A DNA stretch of 64,000 nucleotides from the NCBI RefSeq assembly GCF_003344625.1, contig NZ_QPKJ02000006.1:682001-746000 (forward strand), in the 5' to 3' direction. Made by a program: the position numbers and the translations under genes. The stretch is from Solirubrobacter deserti. GTDB taxonomy: Bacteria; Actinomycetota; Thermoleophilia; Solirubrobacterales; Solirubrobacteraceae. This document shows positions 7,912 through 16,254 of the stretch, piece by piece. How positions within the stretch are numbered: position 1 is the stretch's first letter; every line of letters starts with the position of its first letter. The notes beneath the pieces are model-generated. The model was given only the letters and a program-made list of their open reading frames with translations, was not told the DNA's origin and made no database searches.

Positions 7912-9030
7912 ATGTCGACCCAGCCCATCGTCGCTCCGAGCAAGACCGAAGACTTCATGCCGCTGCACGGCATCGACCACGTCGAGTTCTTCGTCGGCAA
8001 CGCGCTGCAGGCCGCGTCGTTCTGGACGAAGGTGCTCGGCTTCAAGGAGGTGGCGTACGCCGGGCTCGAGACAGGCGTTCGCGACCGGGCGTCACACGTG
8101 CTCGAGCAGGGCCGGATCCGGATCGTGCTGACGGGCGCGCTGGTGCCCGGCCACGAGATCGGCGAGCACGTCGCGCGCCACGGCGACGGCGTGAAGGTGA
8201 TCGCGCTGGGCGTGCCGGACGTCGACCACGCCTACCGCGAGGCCACCGCGCGCGGCGCGCGTGGCGTCGAGGAGCCGCGTGATGTGAGCGACGAGCACGG
8301 CACGCTGCGCCGCGCGTCGATCGCCACCTACGGCGACACCATCCACACGTTCGTCGACCGCTCCCAGTACAAGGGCGCCTTCCACCCCGGGTTCGCGGCG
8401 CGGGACATCGACACGGGCGACACGGGCCTGCTCGCGATCGACCACATCGTCGGCAACGTCGAGCTCGGCCACATGGACGAGTGGGTCAAGTACTACGAGG
8501 ACGTCTTCGGGATGCGCGAGATGCTGCACTTCTCCGACGAGGACATCTCGACCGAGTACTCCGCGCTGATGTCGAAGGTCGTCACCAACGGCAACGGGCG
8601 CGTGAAGTTCCCGCTCAACGAGCCGGCCGAGGGCAAGCGCAAGTCGCAGATCGACGAGTACCTGGAGTACTACGGCGGCGCGGGCGCGCAGCACATCGCG
8701 GTCGCGACGCGCGACATCGTGCGCACCGTCGAGCAGTTGCAGGAGCGCGGCATCCAGTTCCTGCGCACGCCGGAGACCTACTACGACGACGTGCCCGAGC
8801 GCATCGGCGAGATCAACGAGGACCTCGAGGACCTCAAGCGGCTCGGCATCCTCGTCGACCGCGACGACGAGGGCTACCTGCTGCAGATCTTCACCAAGCC
8901 GATCGGCGACCGCCCGACCGTCTTCCTCGAGGTGATCGAGCGCCACGGCGCGCGTGGGTTCGGCGACGGCAACTTCAAGGCGCTGTTCGAGGCCATCGAG
9001 CGCGAGCAGGCCCTGCGCGGCAACCTGTAG
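7912..9030 (+). CDS. hppD: 4-hydroxyphenylpyruvate dioxygenase
   Basis: A 372-residue Fe(II) enzyme converting 4-hydroxyphenylpyruvate to homogentisate in tyrosine breakdown. It has two vicinal-oxygen-chelate domains. The three iron ligands can be placed in AIDHIVGNV, GAQHIAVATRD and VFLEVIERHG, and the family C-terminal signature GFGDGNFKALFEAIE is intact. The ATG follows a GAGAGGCGGA ribosome-binding stretch. It is the first gene of an operon with a serpin gene (3-nt gap), hmgA and a maleylacetate-reductase-like gene. Confidence 0.97.
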   Translation: MSTQPIVAPSKTEDFMPLHGIDHVEFFVGNALQAASFWTKVLGFKEVAYAGLETGVRDRASHVLEQGRIRIVLTGALVPGHEIGEHVARHGDGVKVIALGVPDVDHAYREATARGARGVEEPRDVSDEHGTLRRASIATYGDTIHTFVDRSQYKGAFHPGFAARDIDTGDTGLLAIDHIVGNVELGHMDEWVKYYEDVFGMREMLHFSDEDISTEYSALMSKVVTNGNGRVKFPLNEPAEGKRKSQIDEYLEYYGGAGAQHIAVATRDIVRTVEQLQERGIQFLRTPETYYDDVPERIGEINEDLEDLKRLGILVDRDDEGYLLQIFTKPIGDRPTVFLEVIERHGARGFGDGNFKALFEAIEREQALRGNL

Positions 9031-9033
9031 GAC

Positions 9034-9900
9034 ATGCTCCTGGACCAGCTCAGCGGTGATGTCGTCTTCTCGCCCTACGGCCTGCACCGTGCGCTGAGCG
9101 TGATCCGTGGGGGCGCGACGGGTGAGACCCGGCGCGCTCTCGAGCGGTTCGAGATGCCGCCCGAGGTGCCGGGCGTGGTGAGTGCCCAGGCGGCGTGGCT
9201 GCACGAGGACTACCGGCCGGGCCGGAAGCTCAGGCTCGACACCGGCCCGCTCGACCTCGAAGCGATCAACGCGTGGTCGAGCGAGCACACGCGCGGGATG
9301 ATCCCGCGCATCCTCGAGTCGCTCGACCCGGACGAGGTCTTCGTCCTCACCGACGCCGAGTACCTCGACGCGAAGTGGCAGCGCCCGTTCGAGGACACGC
9401 GCCCGGCCCCGTTCGAGGGCGTGGGCGACGTGCCGATGATGAGCGTCGAGGGCACGTTCGAGTACGCCGACGGCGCCGTCCGGCTGCCCTACTCCGAGCA
9501 CGACCTGCGCTTCGTGGCGACGCTCGGCGAGCCGGGCGAGCGGGACTGGGCGCGCGGGCACGGGACAGTTGAGCTGCCCCGGTTCACGGTCGAGAGCTCG
9601 ATCGACGTCAACGAGGTGCTCGGCTTGAGCTTCGAGACCGGGCACGACCTGGACGAGCTGATCGAAGGGCCGGGCGCGAAGGGGATCAGCCGGATCCTGC
9701 AGCGCGCGCGGGTCGACGTCGACGAGGAGGGCACCCGCGCCGCGGCCACCACCGCGGTGATGGCGCGCGCCGTCGCCTTCATCCAGCCGCAGTTCCACAT
9801 CGTCTTCGACCGGCCCTTCACGTGGGCCATCGAGCACGCGCCGACCGGCACGGTCCTGTTCGCCGGGCGCGTGGTGAACCCAGTGCAGAGGAGAGACTGA
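9034..9900 (+). CDS. Compact bacterial serpin inside the homogentisate operon
   Basis: A 288-residue serpin-family protein. The N-terminus shows the serpin helix region VVFSPYGLHRALSVIRGGAT. The C-terminus has the reactive-loop hinge VDEEGTRAAATTAVMARA followed by the closing strands IVFDRPFTWAIEH and GTVLFAGRVVNP. The hinge has small residues at P12-P9, as in inhibitory serpins. The protein is short against the usual 350-400 residues; the missing part lies between residues 45 and 110. No signal peptide is seen, so the protein should be cytoplasmic. It is tightly packed between hppD (3 nt) and hmgA (TGATG overlap). The target protease is unknown, and the P1 residue cannot be fixed. Confidence 0.88.
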   Translation: MLLDQLSGDVVFSPYGLHRALSVIRGGATGETRRALERFEMPPEVPGVVSAQAAWLHEDYRPGRKLRLDTGPLDLEAINAWSSEHTRGMIPRILESLDPDEVFVLTDAEYLDAKWQRPFEDTRPAPFEGVGDVPMMSVEGTFEYADGAVRLPYSEHDLRFVATLGEPGERDWARGHGTVELPRFTVESSIDVNEVLGLSFETGHDLDELIEGPGAKGISRILQRARVDVDEEGTRAAATTAVMARAVAFIQPQFHIVFDRPFTWAIEHAPTGTVLFAGRVVNPVQRRD

Positions 9901-11081
9901 TGCGCTACGTGTCACTCGGCCGCGTCCCCGCGAAGCGGCACGTCCAGTTCCGCGACCCCGACTCGTCGGCGAACGGGAACGCGCCGCTGCTCGTCGAGGA
10001 GGTCATGGGCTTCGAGGGCTTCTCCGGCAACGAGTCGATCCTCTACCACCTGTTCTCGCCCTGCCGGGTCAAGGAGGTCGGGGAGTTCACGCCGATCGAG
10101 CTCGAGGAGTGGGTGCCCGAGACGCACGTGCACCGCCTCACGCACACGATGGGCACCGAGGCCTTCGGGGACGCGGTGCTGGGACGGCGCGTGCTGCAGT
10201 ACAACGGGGACGTCGAGATCGCGATCTGCGTGCCCGAGCGCGAGGCCGACTACTTCTACCGCGACGGCGAGGGCGACGAGGTCATCTTCGTCCACGAGGG
10301 GTCGGGCGTCGTGGAGACCATCTTCGGGACGCTGCCCTACCGCAAGCACGACTACGTCGTGATCCCGCGCGGGACGACGTACCGCTTCCGCTTCGACGAG
10401 CCCCAGCGCTGGCTGACCTTCTACACCCCGGGCGAGATCGAGACGCCGAACCGCTACCGCAACCGCTACGGCCAGCTGCTCGAGCACGCGCCGTTCTCCC
10501 AGCGCGACTTCCATCCCCCGGCGGAGCTGGTCACGCACCGCGACCGCGCCGAGCACGACGTGAAGGTCCGCGTCCGCGGCGGCTACCAGGACTACGTGCT
10601 CGACTACCACCCGCTCGACGTGGTCGGCTGGGACGGCTACGTCTACCCGTACACGTTCAACATCCACGACTTCGAGCCCAAGGCCGGCCGCCTGCACCAG
10701 CCGCCGCCCGCGCACCAGACCTTCCAGGGCCCGAACTTCGTGATCTGTTCGTTCTGCCCGCGCATGCTCGACTGGGACCCGATGGCGGTCGCGCTGCCCT
10801 ATCACCACTCCAACGTGCAGAGCGAAGAGGTCATGTACTACGTCGACGGCGACTACGCCGCGCGCAAGGGCGTCGAGATCGGCTCGTTCACGCTGCATCC
10901 GAGCGGCCTGCCGCACGGCCCGCAGCCGGGCACCGTCGAGAAGTCGTTGGGCGTGAAGGAGACGTCCGAGCTCGCCGTGATGTGCGATACGTTCCGCCCC
11001 TTGAAGCTCACGACGCTCGCCCGCGACCTGGACGATCCGAGCTATGCGTACTCCTGGTACGAGGACCCCGTTGGCACGTAG
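9900..11081 (+). CDS. hmgA: Homogentisate 1,2-dioxygenase
   Basis: A 393-residue cupin-fold Fe(II) dioxygenase that opens the homogentisate ring to maleylacetoacetate. Family marks are LTHTMGTEAFGD, EVIFVHEGSGVVETIFG, PYHHSNVQSEEVMYYVDG (His and Glu iron ligands) and FTLHPSGLPHGPQPG (last His ligand). It is somewhat shorter than the roughly 440-residue eukaryotic enzyme, as in many actinobacteria. The start ATG overlaps the serpin stop. Maleylacetoacetate isomerase and fumarylacetoacetase genes are not in this window. Confidence 0.95.
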   Translation: MRYVSLGRVPAKRHVQFRDPDSSANGNAPLLVEEVMGFEGFSGNESILYHLFSPCRVKEVGEFTPIELEEWVPETHVHRLTHTMGTEAFGDAVLGRRVLQYNGDVEIAICVPEREADYFYRDGEGDEVIFVHEGSGVVETIFGTLPYRKHDYVVIPRGTTYRFRFDEPQRWLTFYTPGEIETPNRYRNRYGQLLEHAPFSQRDFHPPAELVTHRDRAEHDVKVRVRGGYQDYVLDYHPLDVVGWDGYVYPYTFNIHDFEPKAGRLHQPPPAHQTFQGPNFVICSFCPRMLDWDPMAVALPYHHSNVQSEEVMYYVDGDYAARKGVEIGSFTLHPSGLPHGPQPGTVEKSLGVKETSELAVMCDTFRPLKLTTLARDLDDPSYAYSWYEDPVGT

Positions 11082-12138
11082 CTTTCGCTGGCAGGACGGT
11101 GAACGGCTCATCGTCTTCGGCCGCGGCGCGCTGGACGACGCCGTCGACGCACTCGGCGGGCCGGGCTACACGCTGCTGACGACGCCGCGTGCGAAGGACG
11201 CCGCGCCGGGCATCGTGGCCGGCGCGGACGCATTCCACATCGTCGCGCCGGGCCACGTCGACCAGCTGGCCGTGGAGCTGCTGGACGCCGTCCGGGGCGA
11301 CCGGATCGTCGCGCTCGGCGGCGGCCGCGTCATCGACGTGGCGAAGGCGATCGTGGCCGCGCACGCCACACGCGTGGGTGGCGCCGCCACGGCCGGCTCG
11401 TCGCCGGCCGCCACCCCCGGCTCCTCGCCGGCCACCACCCCCGGCCGCGTCCCGCGCGCGATGGCGGTGCCCACGACCCTCTCGGGCGCGGAGATGACCC
11501 GCGTGCACCGGCACGCCGCCGGCGTCGCCGAGTCCACCCCGCGCGTGCGGCCCGCGGTCGTGGTCGTCGATCCCGCGCTCGCCGCCTCGCAGCCGCGCGC
11601 CGATCTCGCGGCCAGCTCCCTCAACGCGCTCGGCCACGCCGTCGAGGCGCCGTGCATGGTCAACGCCAACCCGGTCGCGACGCTCGTCGCGCACGAGGCC
11701 GCGCGGCTGCTGTTCGCCGGCTGGGTCGGGAGCGAGCCGGACCGCGACCTGCTCGCGCTCGGCTCGCTGCTGGCGGGCTACGCGCTCGACAACACGGGGC
11801 TCGCGCTGCACCACGTGCTCAGCCAAACGCTCGTGCGCGTCGCGGGCGTCGGCCACGGCCCGGCCAACGCGGCGATGCTCCCGCACACGATCGGCGCGCT
11901 CGAGTGGCGCTTCCCGAGCGTGATCGAGGCGCTCAACGCCGCGGTCGGCGAGGACGTCGTCGAGGTCGCCCTACGCATCCGCGCGTACACGGGCGCCGCG
12001 GGGCTGCGCGAGCTCGGCGTGGACCCGGCCGTGCTGCCCGAGTGCGCGGACGCCGCCGCAGCGCGGCCGCAACTGCAGCTCACGCCGCCGGCGGCCGACC
12101 GCGCGGAGATCCTCGCGCTCTACGAACGCGCGCTTTAG
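11071..12138 (+). CDS. Iron-ADH-fold dehydrogenase, maleylacetate-reductase-like
   Basis: About 355 residues of the iron-containing alcohol dehydrogenase fold. The nucleotide-binding loop is GDRIVALGGGRVIDVAKA, followed by AVPTTLSGAEMT. The segment SLNALGHAVEA has Asn where metal-dependent ADHs have Asp; this fits the maleylacetate reductase branch. LALHHVLSQTL and GHGPANAAMLPH carry the later histidines. The TTG at 11071 is preferred because GAGGA lies 5 nt upstream; an ATG at 11044 is the alternative and overlaps hmgA more. Residues near 109-124 are a low-complexity insertion. Its role in homogentisate breakdown is not obvious. The stop overlaps the convergent SnoaL gene by 4 bp. Confidence 0.85.
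   Translation: MARSFRWQDGERLIVFGRGALDDAVDALGGPGYTLLTTPRAKDAAPGIVAGADAFHIVAPGHVDQLAVELLDAVRGDRIVALGGGRVIDVAKAIVAAHATRVGGAATAGSSPAATPGSSPATTPGRVPRAMAVPTTLSGAEMTRVHRHAAGVAESTPRVRPAVVVVDPALAASQPRADLAASSLNALGHAVEAPCMVNANPVATLVAHEAARLLFAGWVGSEPDRDLLALGSLLAGYALDNTGLALHHVLSQTLVRVAGVGHGPANAAMLPHTIGALEWRFPSVIEALNAAVGEDVVEVALRIRAYTGAAGLRELGVDPAVLPECADAAAARPQLQLTPPAADRAEILALYERAL
11395..11442 (+). repeat. Tandem 24-bp duplication inside the reductase gene
   Basis: Two adjacent 24-bp copies (11395-11418 and 11419-11442) differ at two positions and encode GSSPAATP and GSSPATTP. They fall between the nucleotide-binding loop and the next conserved strand. Confidence 0.8.
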
Positions 12139-12476
12139 GCCGCTCGCAGCGGCGCCGTGTCGTGCACCTGCCGGATCCGGACGATCCGGCCGTCGCGCAC
12201 GGTGAAGTGCTCGGCCACGCGGAAGTCGCCCACGCCTTCGACGTCCATGTCGTACAGCAGCATCGCCTCGTCGCCGCCGCTCAGCGCCGACCGCAGCTCG
12301 ACCGCGCGTGCCAGGGCGCCGAACCCGGCGACCGCCTCCGCGAACGACGCCTTCGTCGGATACGCGTTGATCGGCACCTCCACCTGCAGGTCGTCGTCGA
12401 GCAGCTCCGCGGCGCGGGCGTAGTCCCCGCCGGTCCAGGCGTCGTGATACCGGCGCACCGTCGTCATCGTGTCCAT
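12135..12476 (-). CDS. SnoaL-like / nuclear-transport-factor-2-fold protein
   Basis: A 113-residue protein with the NTF2/SnoaL pattern: MDTMTTVRRYHDAWTGGDYARAAELLDDDL, a middle strand region (MLLYDMDVEG) and the closing FTVRDGRIVRIRQVHD. These folds serve as small enzymes or ligand-binding proteins, and no catalytic residues can be assigned. It is divergent from the ArsR gene and shares its 53-bp operator region, so it is probably under the same repressor. Confidence 0.8.
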   Translation of the reverse strand: MDTMTTVRRYHDAWTGGDYARAAELLDDDLQVEVPINAYPTKASFAEAVAGFGALARAVELRSALSGGDEAMLLYDMDVEGVGDFRVAEHFTVRDGRIVRIRQVHDTAPLRAA

Positions 12477-12490
12477 TTTCACAAGCTACC

Positions 12491-12519
12491 ACTTGTACAA
12501 GTAAGCGACTGTGTACACT
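12491..12519. promoter_or_regulatory. Double palindromic operator between the SnoaL and arsR-type genes
   Basis: ACTTGTACAAGT (12491-12502) is a perfect 12-bp palindrome. GTGTACAC (12511-12518) is a second palindrome with the same TGTACA-type core, centred 18 bp away. A TACACT -10-like hexamer (12514-12519) overlaps the second, and TTGTAC in the first could serve as -35. The layout suits autorepression by the ArsR protein. Confidence 0.6.
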
Positions 12520-12529
12520 GGTTCGGCAC

Positions 12530-12832
12530 ATGAGCGAAGCGGCGCTTCAGGCGATCGCCGAGCCGCGCCGGCGCGAGATCCTGCGCCTCGTGCGCGACCG
12601 GCCCCATTCGGTCAACGAGATCGCCGAGCGGTTCGACATTTCCCAGCAGGCGGTCTCCCAGCACCTGAAGGTCCTGCGTGAGGCCGGGCTCGTCACGGTG
12701 CAGCCGAGCGGCCAACGGCGCCTGTACGCGATTCGCACCGAAGGCTTGGAGTCGGTGCGCGAGCTGTTGGCCGAGCTGTGGCCGGCCCGGCTGGCCGAGC
12801 TCAAGCGCGTGGTGGAGGACGATCGGTGCTGA
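12530..12832 (+). CDS. ArsR-family transcriptional regulator
   Basis: A 100-residue winged-helix repressor of the ArsR type, with LQAIAEPRRREILRLVRD, the recognition helix region ISQQAVSQHLKVLREAGLV and the wing PSGQRRLYAI. No cysteine pair for metal sensing is visible. This matches the ArsR group that pairs with SRPBCC proteins rather than arsenic sensors. Its stop overlaps the GTG start of the SRPBCC gene (GTGCTGA). Confidence 0.93.
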   Translation: MSEAALQAIAEPRRREILRLVRDRPHSVNEIAERFDISQQAVSQHLKVLREAGLVTVQPSGQRRLYAIRTEGLESVRELLAELWPARLAELKRVVEDDRC

Positions 12833-13293
12833 CCGAGGCGGTCGAGATCGACGCGCCGCCGGAGGTGGTGTTCGAGTACTTCACCCGCCCCGAGTTGATC
12901 GTGCGCTGGATGGGCGAGTGGGCGGAGCTCGAGCCGGAGCCCGGCGGGCGCTTCGCTCTCGACATCACCGGCCACCCCGTGCGCGGCCGGTACGTCGCGC
13001 TCGAGCCGCCCCACCGGCTTGTCTTCACCTGGGGCTACGCCGGCAGCGACGACGTGCCCCCGGGATCCACCTCGGTCGAGGTCCGGCTCGTCGCGATCGA
13101 CGGCGGTACCCGGGTCGAGCTCGAGCACCGCGGACTTCCGGCTGCACGCGAGCGCGAGCACCACATCGGCTGGCAGCACTACCTCGCGCGGCTGGCACGC
13201 GACGACGCGTCACCGGACCCCGGCATGCCCAGCGCCCGAGGGGCGAATTCCCCGCTCTTTGCGCCCGACCCCCCAACCCCTACCAGAAAGTAG
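12826..13293 (+). CDS. SRPBCC (AHSA1-like) domain protein
   Basis: A 155-residue START-like protein of the Aha1/SRPBCC type. It opens EAVEIDAPPEVVFEYFTRPE, followed by VRWMGEWAELEPEPGG and the HRLVFTWGY strand typical of this group. Such proteins bind hydrophobic ligands; the function here is unknown. The GTG start overlaps the ArsR stop, a very common pairing. The last 25 residues are proline rich and probably disordered. Confidence 0.9.
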   Translation: MLTEAVEIDAPPEVVFEYFTRPELIVRWMGEWAELEPEPGGRFALDITGHPVRGRYVALEPPHRLVFTWGYAGSDDVPPGSTSVEVRLVAIDGGTRVELEHRGLPAAREREHHIGWQHYLARLARDDASPDPGMPSARGANSPLFAPDPPTPTRK

Positions 13294-13318
13294 GGTTTAG
13301 AAATCGTCCGATCGGTCG

Positions 13319-13537
13319 ATGACCGGGTCAACCATGCACATCGTCGGGGATTCAGACGCCTGGTCCTGGCCGCCCGTCGGCGAGGTGGAAGAACCGCTGC
13401 GCACGCCGCTGTGGCTCATCCGCACGCTCGCCGACGCGCTGGCGGAGGAGGACCAGCCCAGCATCGAGCATCGCCAGCACGTGGCGCGCCAGATCGCGCG
13501 CACCGCTGAGGAGCTCGAGCGCTCCCTGATGAACTAG
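13319..13537 (+). CDS. Small acidic hypothetical protein
   Basis: A 72-residue reading frame with a plausible soluble composition: DSDAWSWPPVGEVEEPLRTP followed by a long amphipathic helix (LADALAEEDQPSIEHRQHVA, then RTAEELERSL). The start may instead be the ATG at 13334. I do not recognise a family. The antisense frame over the same stretch looks like a composition artefact. It ends 19 bp before the convergent secG gene. Confidence 0.5.
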   Translation: MTGSTMHIVGDSDAWSWPPVGEVEEPLRTPLWLIRTLADALAEEDQPSIEHRQHVARQIARTAEELERSLMN

Positions 13538-13556
13538 TCGGCGCGCCGCGCCGGCT

Positions 13557-13781
13557 CTAGAGCATCAGGATGGCCATGGTGTTCACGACGAACAGCACGG
13601 CGAAGACCACGGTCCAGCGATCCAGGTTCTTCTCCATCAGCGAGCCGCCCGAGGTGCCGCCCGCGACGCCGACGCCGAACGCGCCGGACATGCCCGCGTC
13701 CTTGCCCGAGTGCAGCAGCACCAGGAAGATGACGCCGAGCGAGAGGACGACCTGAATGACGCTGAGAACCGTGTTGACCAT
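13557..13781 (-). CDS. secG: Preprotein translocase subunit SecG
   Basis: A 74-residue SecG, the small stabilising subunit of the SecYEG channel in the cytoplasmic membrane. Two transmembrane helices flank the conserved cytoplasmic loop: VLSVIQVVLSLGVIFLVLL, then GVGVAGGTSGGSL, then WTVVFAVLFVVNTMAILML. It lies 10 nt downstream of the CcmI-like gene, so it may be cotranscribed with the cytochrome maturation genes. The usual actinobacterial neighbour tpiA is 22 kb away. Confidence 0.93.
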   Translation of the reverse strand: MVNTVLSVIQVVLSLGVIFLVLLHSGKDAGMSGAFGVGVAGGTSGGSLMEKNLDRWTVVFAVLFVVNTMAILML

Positions 13782-13791
13782 GATCGGCGGC

Positions 13792-14070
13792 TTAGGGTAG
13801 CGGCTCGAGTTGGTCGAGACGCTTGAGGATCTCGACGGCTTCGGCACGAAGCGTGCGGTCGAGCGTCTTCCAGTCCGTCTCGCTGAGCTTGCCGGTCCGA
13901 TAGTCCAGCTCGGCGTCGCGGATCTCCTGGTACTTCGCCTCCTTGAGCGCGTCGAGTTCGGCACGCTCAGCCTCCAGGCGCTCGTCGGACTCGCGGGCGG
14001 AGCCGCGCAGCGGACCGGCCACGGCCAGGATCGCGCCGCCGACCACCGCGAGGATCACCAGGAACTCCAT
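13792..14070 (-). CDS. CcmI-like cytochrome c maturation small membrane protein
   Basis: A 92-residue protein: one N-terminal transmembrane helix (MEFLVILAVVGGAILAV) and a charged helical tail containing ALKEAKYQEIRDAELDYRTG and KLSETDWKTLD. That tail resembles the first cytoplasmic segment of CcmI, which helps apocytochrome c handling at the heme lyase. The start overlaps the ccmF stop as TGATG. It lacks the TPR region of proteobacterial CcmI, so only the membrane-anchor portion is present. Confidence 0.7.
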   Translation of the reverse strand: MEFLVILAVVGGAILAVAGPLRGSARESDERLEAERAELDALKEAKYQEIRDAELDYRTGKLSETDWKTLDRTLRAEAVEILKRLDQLEPLP

Positions 14071-16253
14071 CAGGCGGGAACGCTCTCGGGCTCGCGGACG
14101 TCCTTGCCCACGCGCGCGGCGTACTTGGCGGACGCGATCTTCGTCAGGCCCCGGCGCGTCGGCCAGCCGGCGAGGATGCCGCCGAGCACCGCGATCAGCG
14201 AGCCGATCCAGATCCACGTCACGAGCGGGTTGACCTCGAAGCGGAAGCGGGCCGGCGGCGGCGCGTCGGCGTACCCGTCGACGAGCCCGCGCAACGCGAC
14301 GCCGAGGAACTCGTTCGCCTGATCCTCGGTGAGCTCGTCGGCCGCGTTGGCGAAGACCTTGTCGCCCTCTTCGATCCGCGGACGCAGCTTGTTGATGTCA
14401 GGCGCCACGGCGGCCCAGGTGTCCTTGCCGAGCGTCGCGTTCAGCGCCACCTCGGTCGTGGCCTCGCCGTCGAAGAAGCGCGAGACCGGCCCGAGCGAGG
14501 TGTCCTGGGACGGGAAGTAGTCCTTGGACGTGTGCATCGTGCGGCCCTCGACGCGCAGCTCGGCGCCGAACTGGATCTTCTCCAGCCGCCCGTTGGGCGC
14601 CGCCACCAGCTCGCTCGTCGGCTTGACGTAGGTGAACTCCTTGCCGCCGACGGTCGCCGACTCGCCCGGCCGCAGCGCGACGTCCTGGATGTCCTTGAAG
14701 GACGAGGACGCGGCCACGCCGACGAACAGGACGATGATCCCGACATGTACGAGGTAGCCGCCGTAGCGGCGCCGGTTGCGCTTGACGAGCTGGAGCAGCG
14801 CGACCGGCACGGCCTCCTTGGCCGCGGCTCGCCGCGCGCGGGTCCCGCGCCAGAACTCCTGCACGACCGTCCCCACGACGAACCCGGCGAGCGTGAACAT
14901 GATCAGCGCGGTCACGGACTCCGTCACGCCCAGCGCGAGCAGCGCGACGAGCACGACCACGCCGAACAGCGCCGGCTTGCCGAGGTTGCGCTTGAGGTTG
15001 GCGCCCGTCGCGCGGCGCCACGCGATCACCGGGCCGACCGCGGACAGCAGCACGAGGATCAGCGCCAGCGGCACGATGAAGCGCTCGTAGACGGGCGGGC
15101 CGATGTTGCGCTGGCGGCCCGTGAACGCCTCGGCGATCAGCGGGAAGAACGTGCCCCAGAAGACGACGAAGCACATCGCCACGAGCACGAAGTTGTTGAG
15201 CACGAACATCGCCTCGCGCGAGAGCAGTGAGTCGAGCCGCTTGTCGGACTTCAGCGACTCCTGGCGGCTCGTGACCAGGTAGATCGAACCGGCGATCATC
15301 ACCGCCAGCAGGATCAGGAACGGCACGCCGAGCGTCGACGCGCCGAACGCGTGGATCGAGTTCAACACGCCGGACCGCACGAGGAACGTGCCGAGGATCG
15401 AGAGCACGCCGGTGGCCAGCACCAGCGACACGTTCCAGGTCCGCAGGAGCCCGCGCCGCTCCTGGATCATCACGCTGTGCAGGAACGCGGTGGCCGTCAG
15501 CCACGGCATCAGCGACGCGTTCTCGACCGGGTCCCACATCCAGTAGCCGCCCCAGTCGAGCTCGTGGTAGCTCCAGCGGGCGCCGAGCACGATGCCGAAC
15601 CCGAGCGCGCACCAAGCGGCGAGCGTGAACGGGCGCGTGGAGCGGATCCACTCCGCGTCCAGCCGGCGCGTGATCAGCGCCGCGATCCCGAACGCGAACG
15701 GCACCGCGAACAGCGTGTAGCCGCTGTAGAGCATCGGCGGGTGGATCATCATCCCCGGGTCGCGCAGCAGCGGGTTCAGGCCGGCGCCCTCGGCCACGAC
15801 GCGGTCCGCGCGGATGAACGGCGACTCCGCGAACAGCATCACGCCCGCGAAGAACGCGGCGAAGCCGAGCAGGACGGCCGTCGCGTAGGGCGCCAGCGCG
15901 CGCAGCTTGTGCCGGGTGAGGAAAAGGATAAGGCTCGACCAGAGCCCGAGGCTGAACAGCCACAGCAGCAGCGAGCCCTCCTGCGAGGACCACATGGCGG
16001 TCAGCCGGTAGAAGAGCGGCGTCGTGGTCGACGAGTGGGAGGCGACGACCGCGTACTCGAAGTCCGAGCGCACGAACGCGGCCTCCAGCAGCACGAACGC
16101 GACCGTGGTGGCACCCGCCATCGCGTAGACGGCGCGGCGACCGGACGCGACGAAGTCACGCCGCTTGGCCCGCGCGCCGTAGATCGAGGCCGCGATCCCG
16201 TAGAGCGCGGACGCGAACGCGACGATCAGGCAGGCATGACCTGCGGCAATCAC
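14070..16253 (-). CDS. ccmF: Heme lyase CcmF (cytochrome c maturation, System I)
   Basis: A 727-residue polytopic membrane protein of the heme-handling family, the heme lyase subunit that attaches heme to apocytochrome c outside the membrane. It carries the WWD signature as WGGYWMWDPVENAS near residue 235, PPMLYSGY, and the conserved LGTFLVRSGVLNSIHAF. Family histidines flank the WWD loop. A soluble C-terminal region (residues about 530-680) precedes the last helix. ccmE sits immediately upstream (1-nt gap). CcmA, B, C and D are not in this window. Confidence 0.96.
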   Translation of the reverse strand: MIAAGHACLIVAFASALYGIAASIYGARAKRRDFVASGRRAVYAMAGATTVAFVLLEAAFVRSDFEYAVVASHSSTTTPLFYRLTAMWSSQEGSLLLWLFSLGLWSSLILFLTRHKLRALAPYATAVLLGFAAFFAGVMLFAESPFIRADRVVAEGAGLNPLLRDPGMMIHPPMLYSGYTLFAVPFAFGIAALITRRLDAEWIRSTRPFTLAAWCALGFGIVLGARWSYHELDWGGYWMWDPVENASLMPWLTATAFLHSVMIQERRGLLRTWNVSLVLATGVLSILGTFLVRSGVLNSIHAFGASTLGVPFLILLAVMIAGSIYLVTSRQESLKSDKRLDSLLSREAMFVLNNFVLVAMCFVVFWGTFFPLIAEAFTGRQRNIGPPVYERFIVPLALILVLLSAVGPVIAWRRATGANLKRNLGKPALFGVVVLVALLALGVTESVTALIMFTLAGFVVGTVVQEFWRGTRARRAAAKEAVPVALLQLVKRNRRRYGGYLVHVGIIVLFVGVAASSSFKDIQDVALRPGESATVGGKEFTYVKPTSELVAAPNGRLEKIQFGAELRVEGRTMHTSKDYFPSQDTSLGPVSRFFDGEATTEVALNATLGKDTWAAVAPDINKLRPRIEEGDKVFANAADELTEDQANEFLGVALRGLVDGYADAPPPARFRFEVNPLVTWIWIGSLIAVLGGILAGWPTRRGLTKIASAKYAARVGKDVREPESVPA

Positions 16254-16254
16254 G

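Noticed and set aside
8092..9915. Minus-strand open frame of 607 codons opposite hppD and the serpin
   Set aside because: Its composition mirrors GC-rich codon bias and it has no domain. The plus-strand genes have clear motifs and coupled starts.
14398..15993. 531-codon frame inside ccmF
   Set aside because: Alternative frame of the real heme lyase gene, without membrane helices or motifs.
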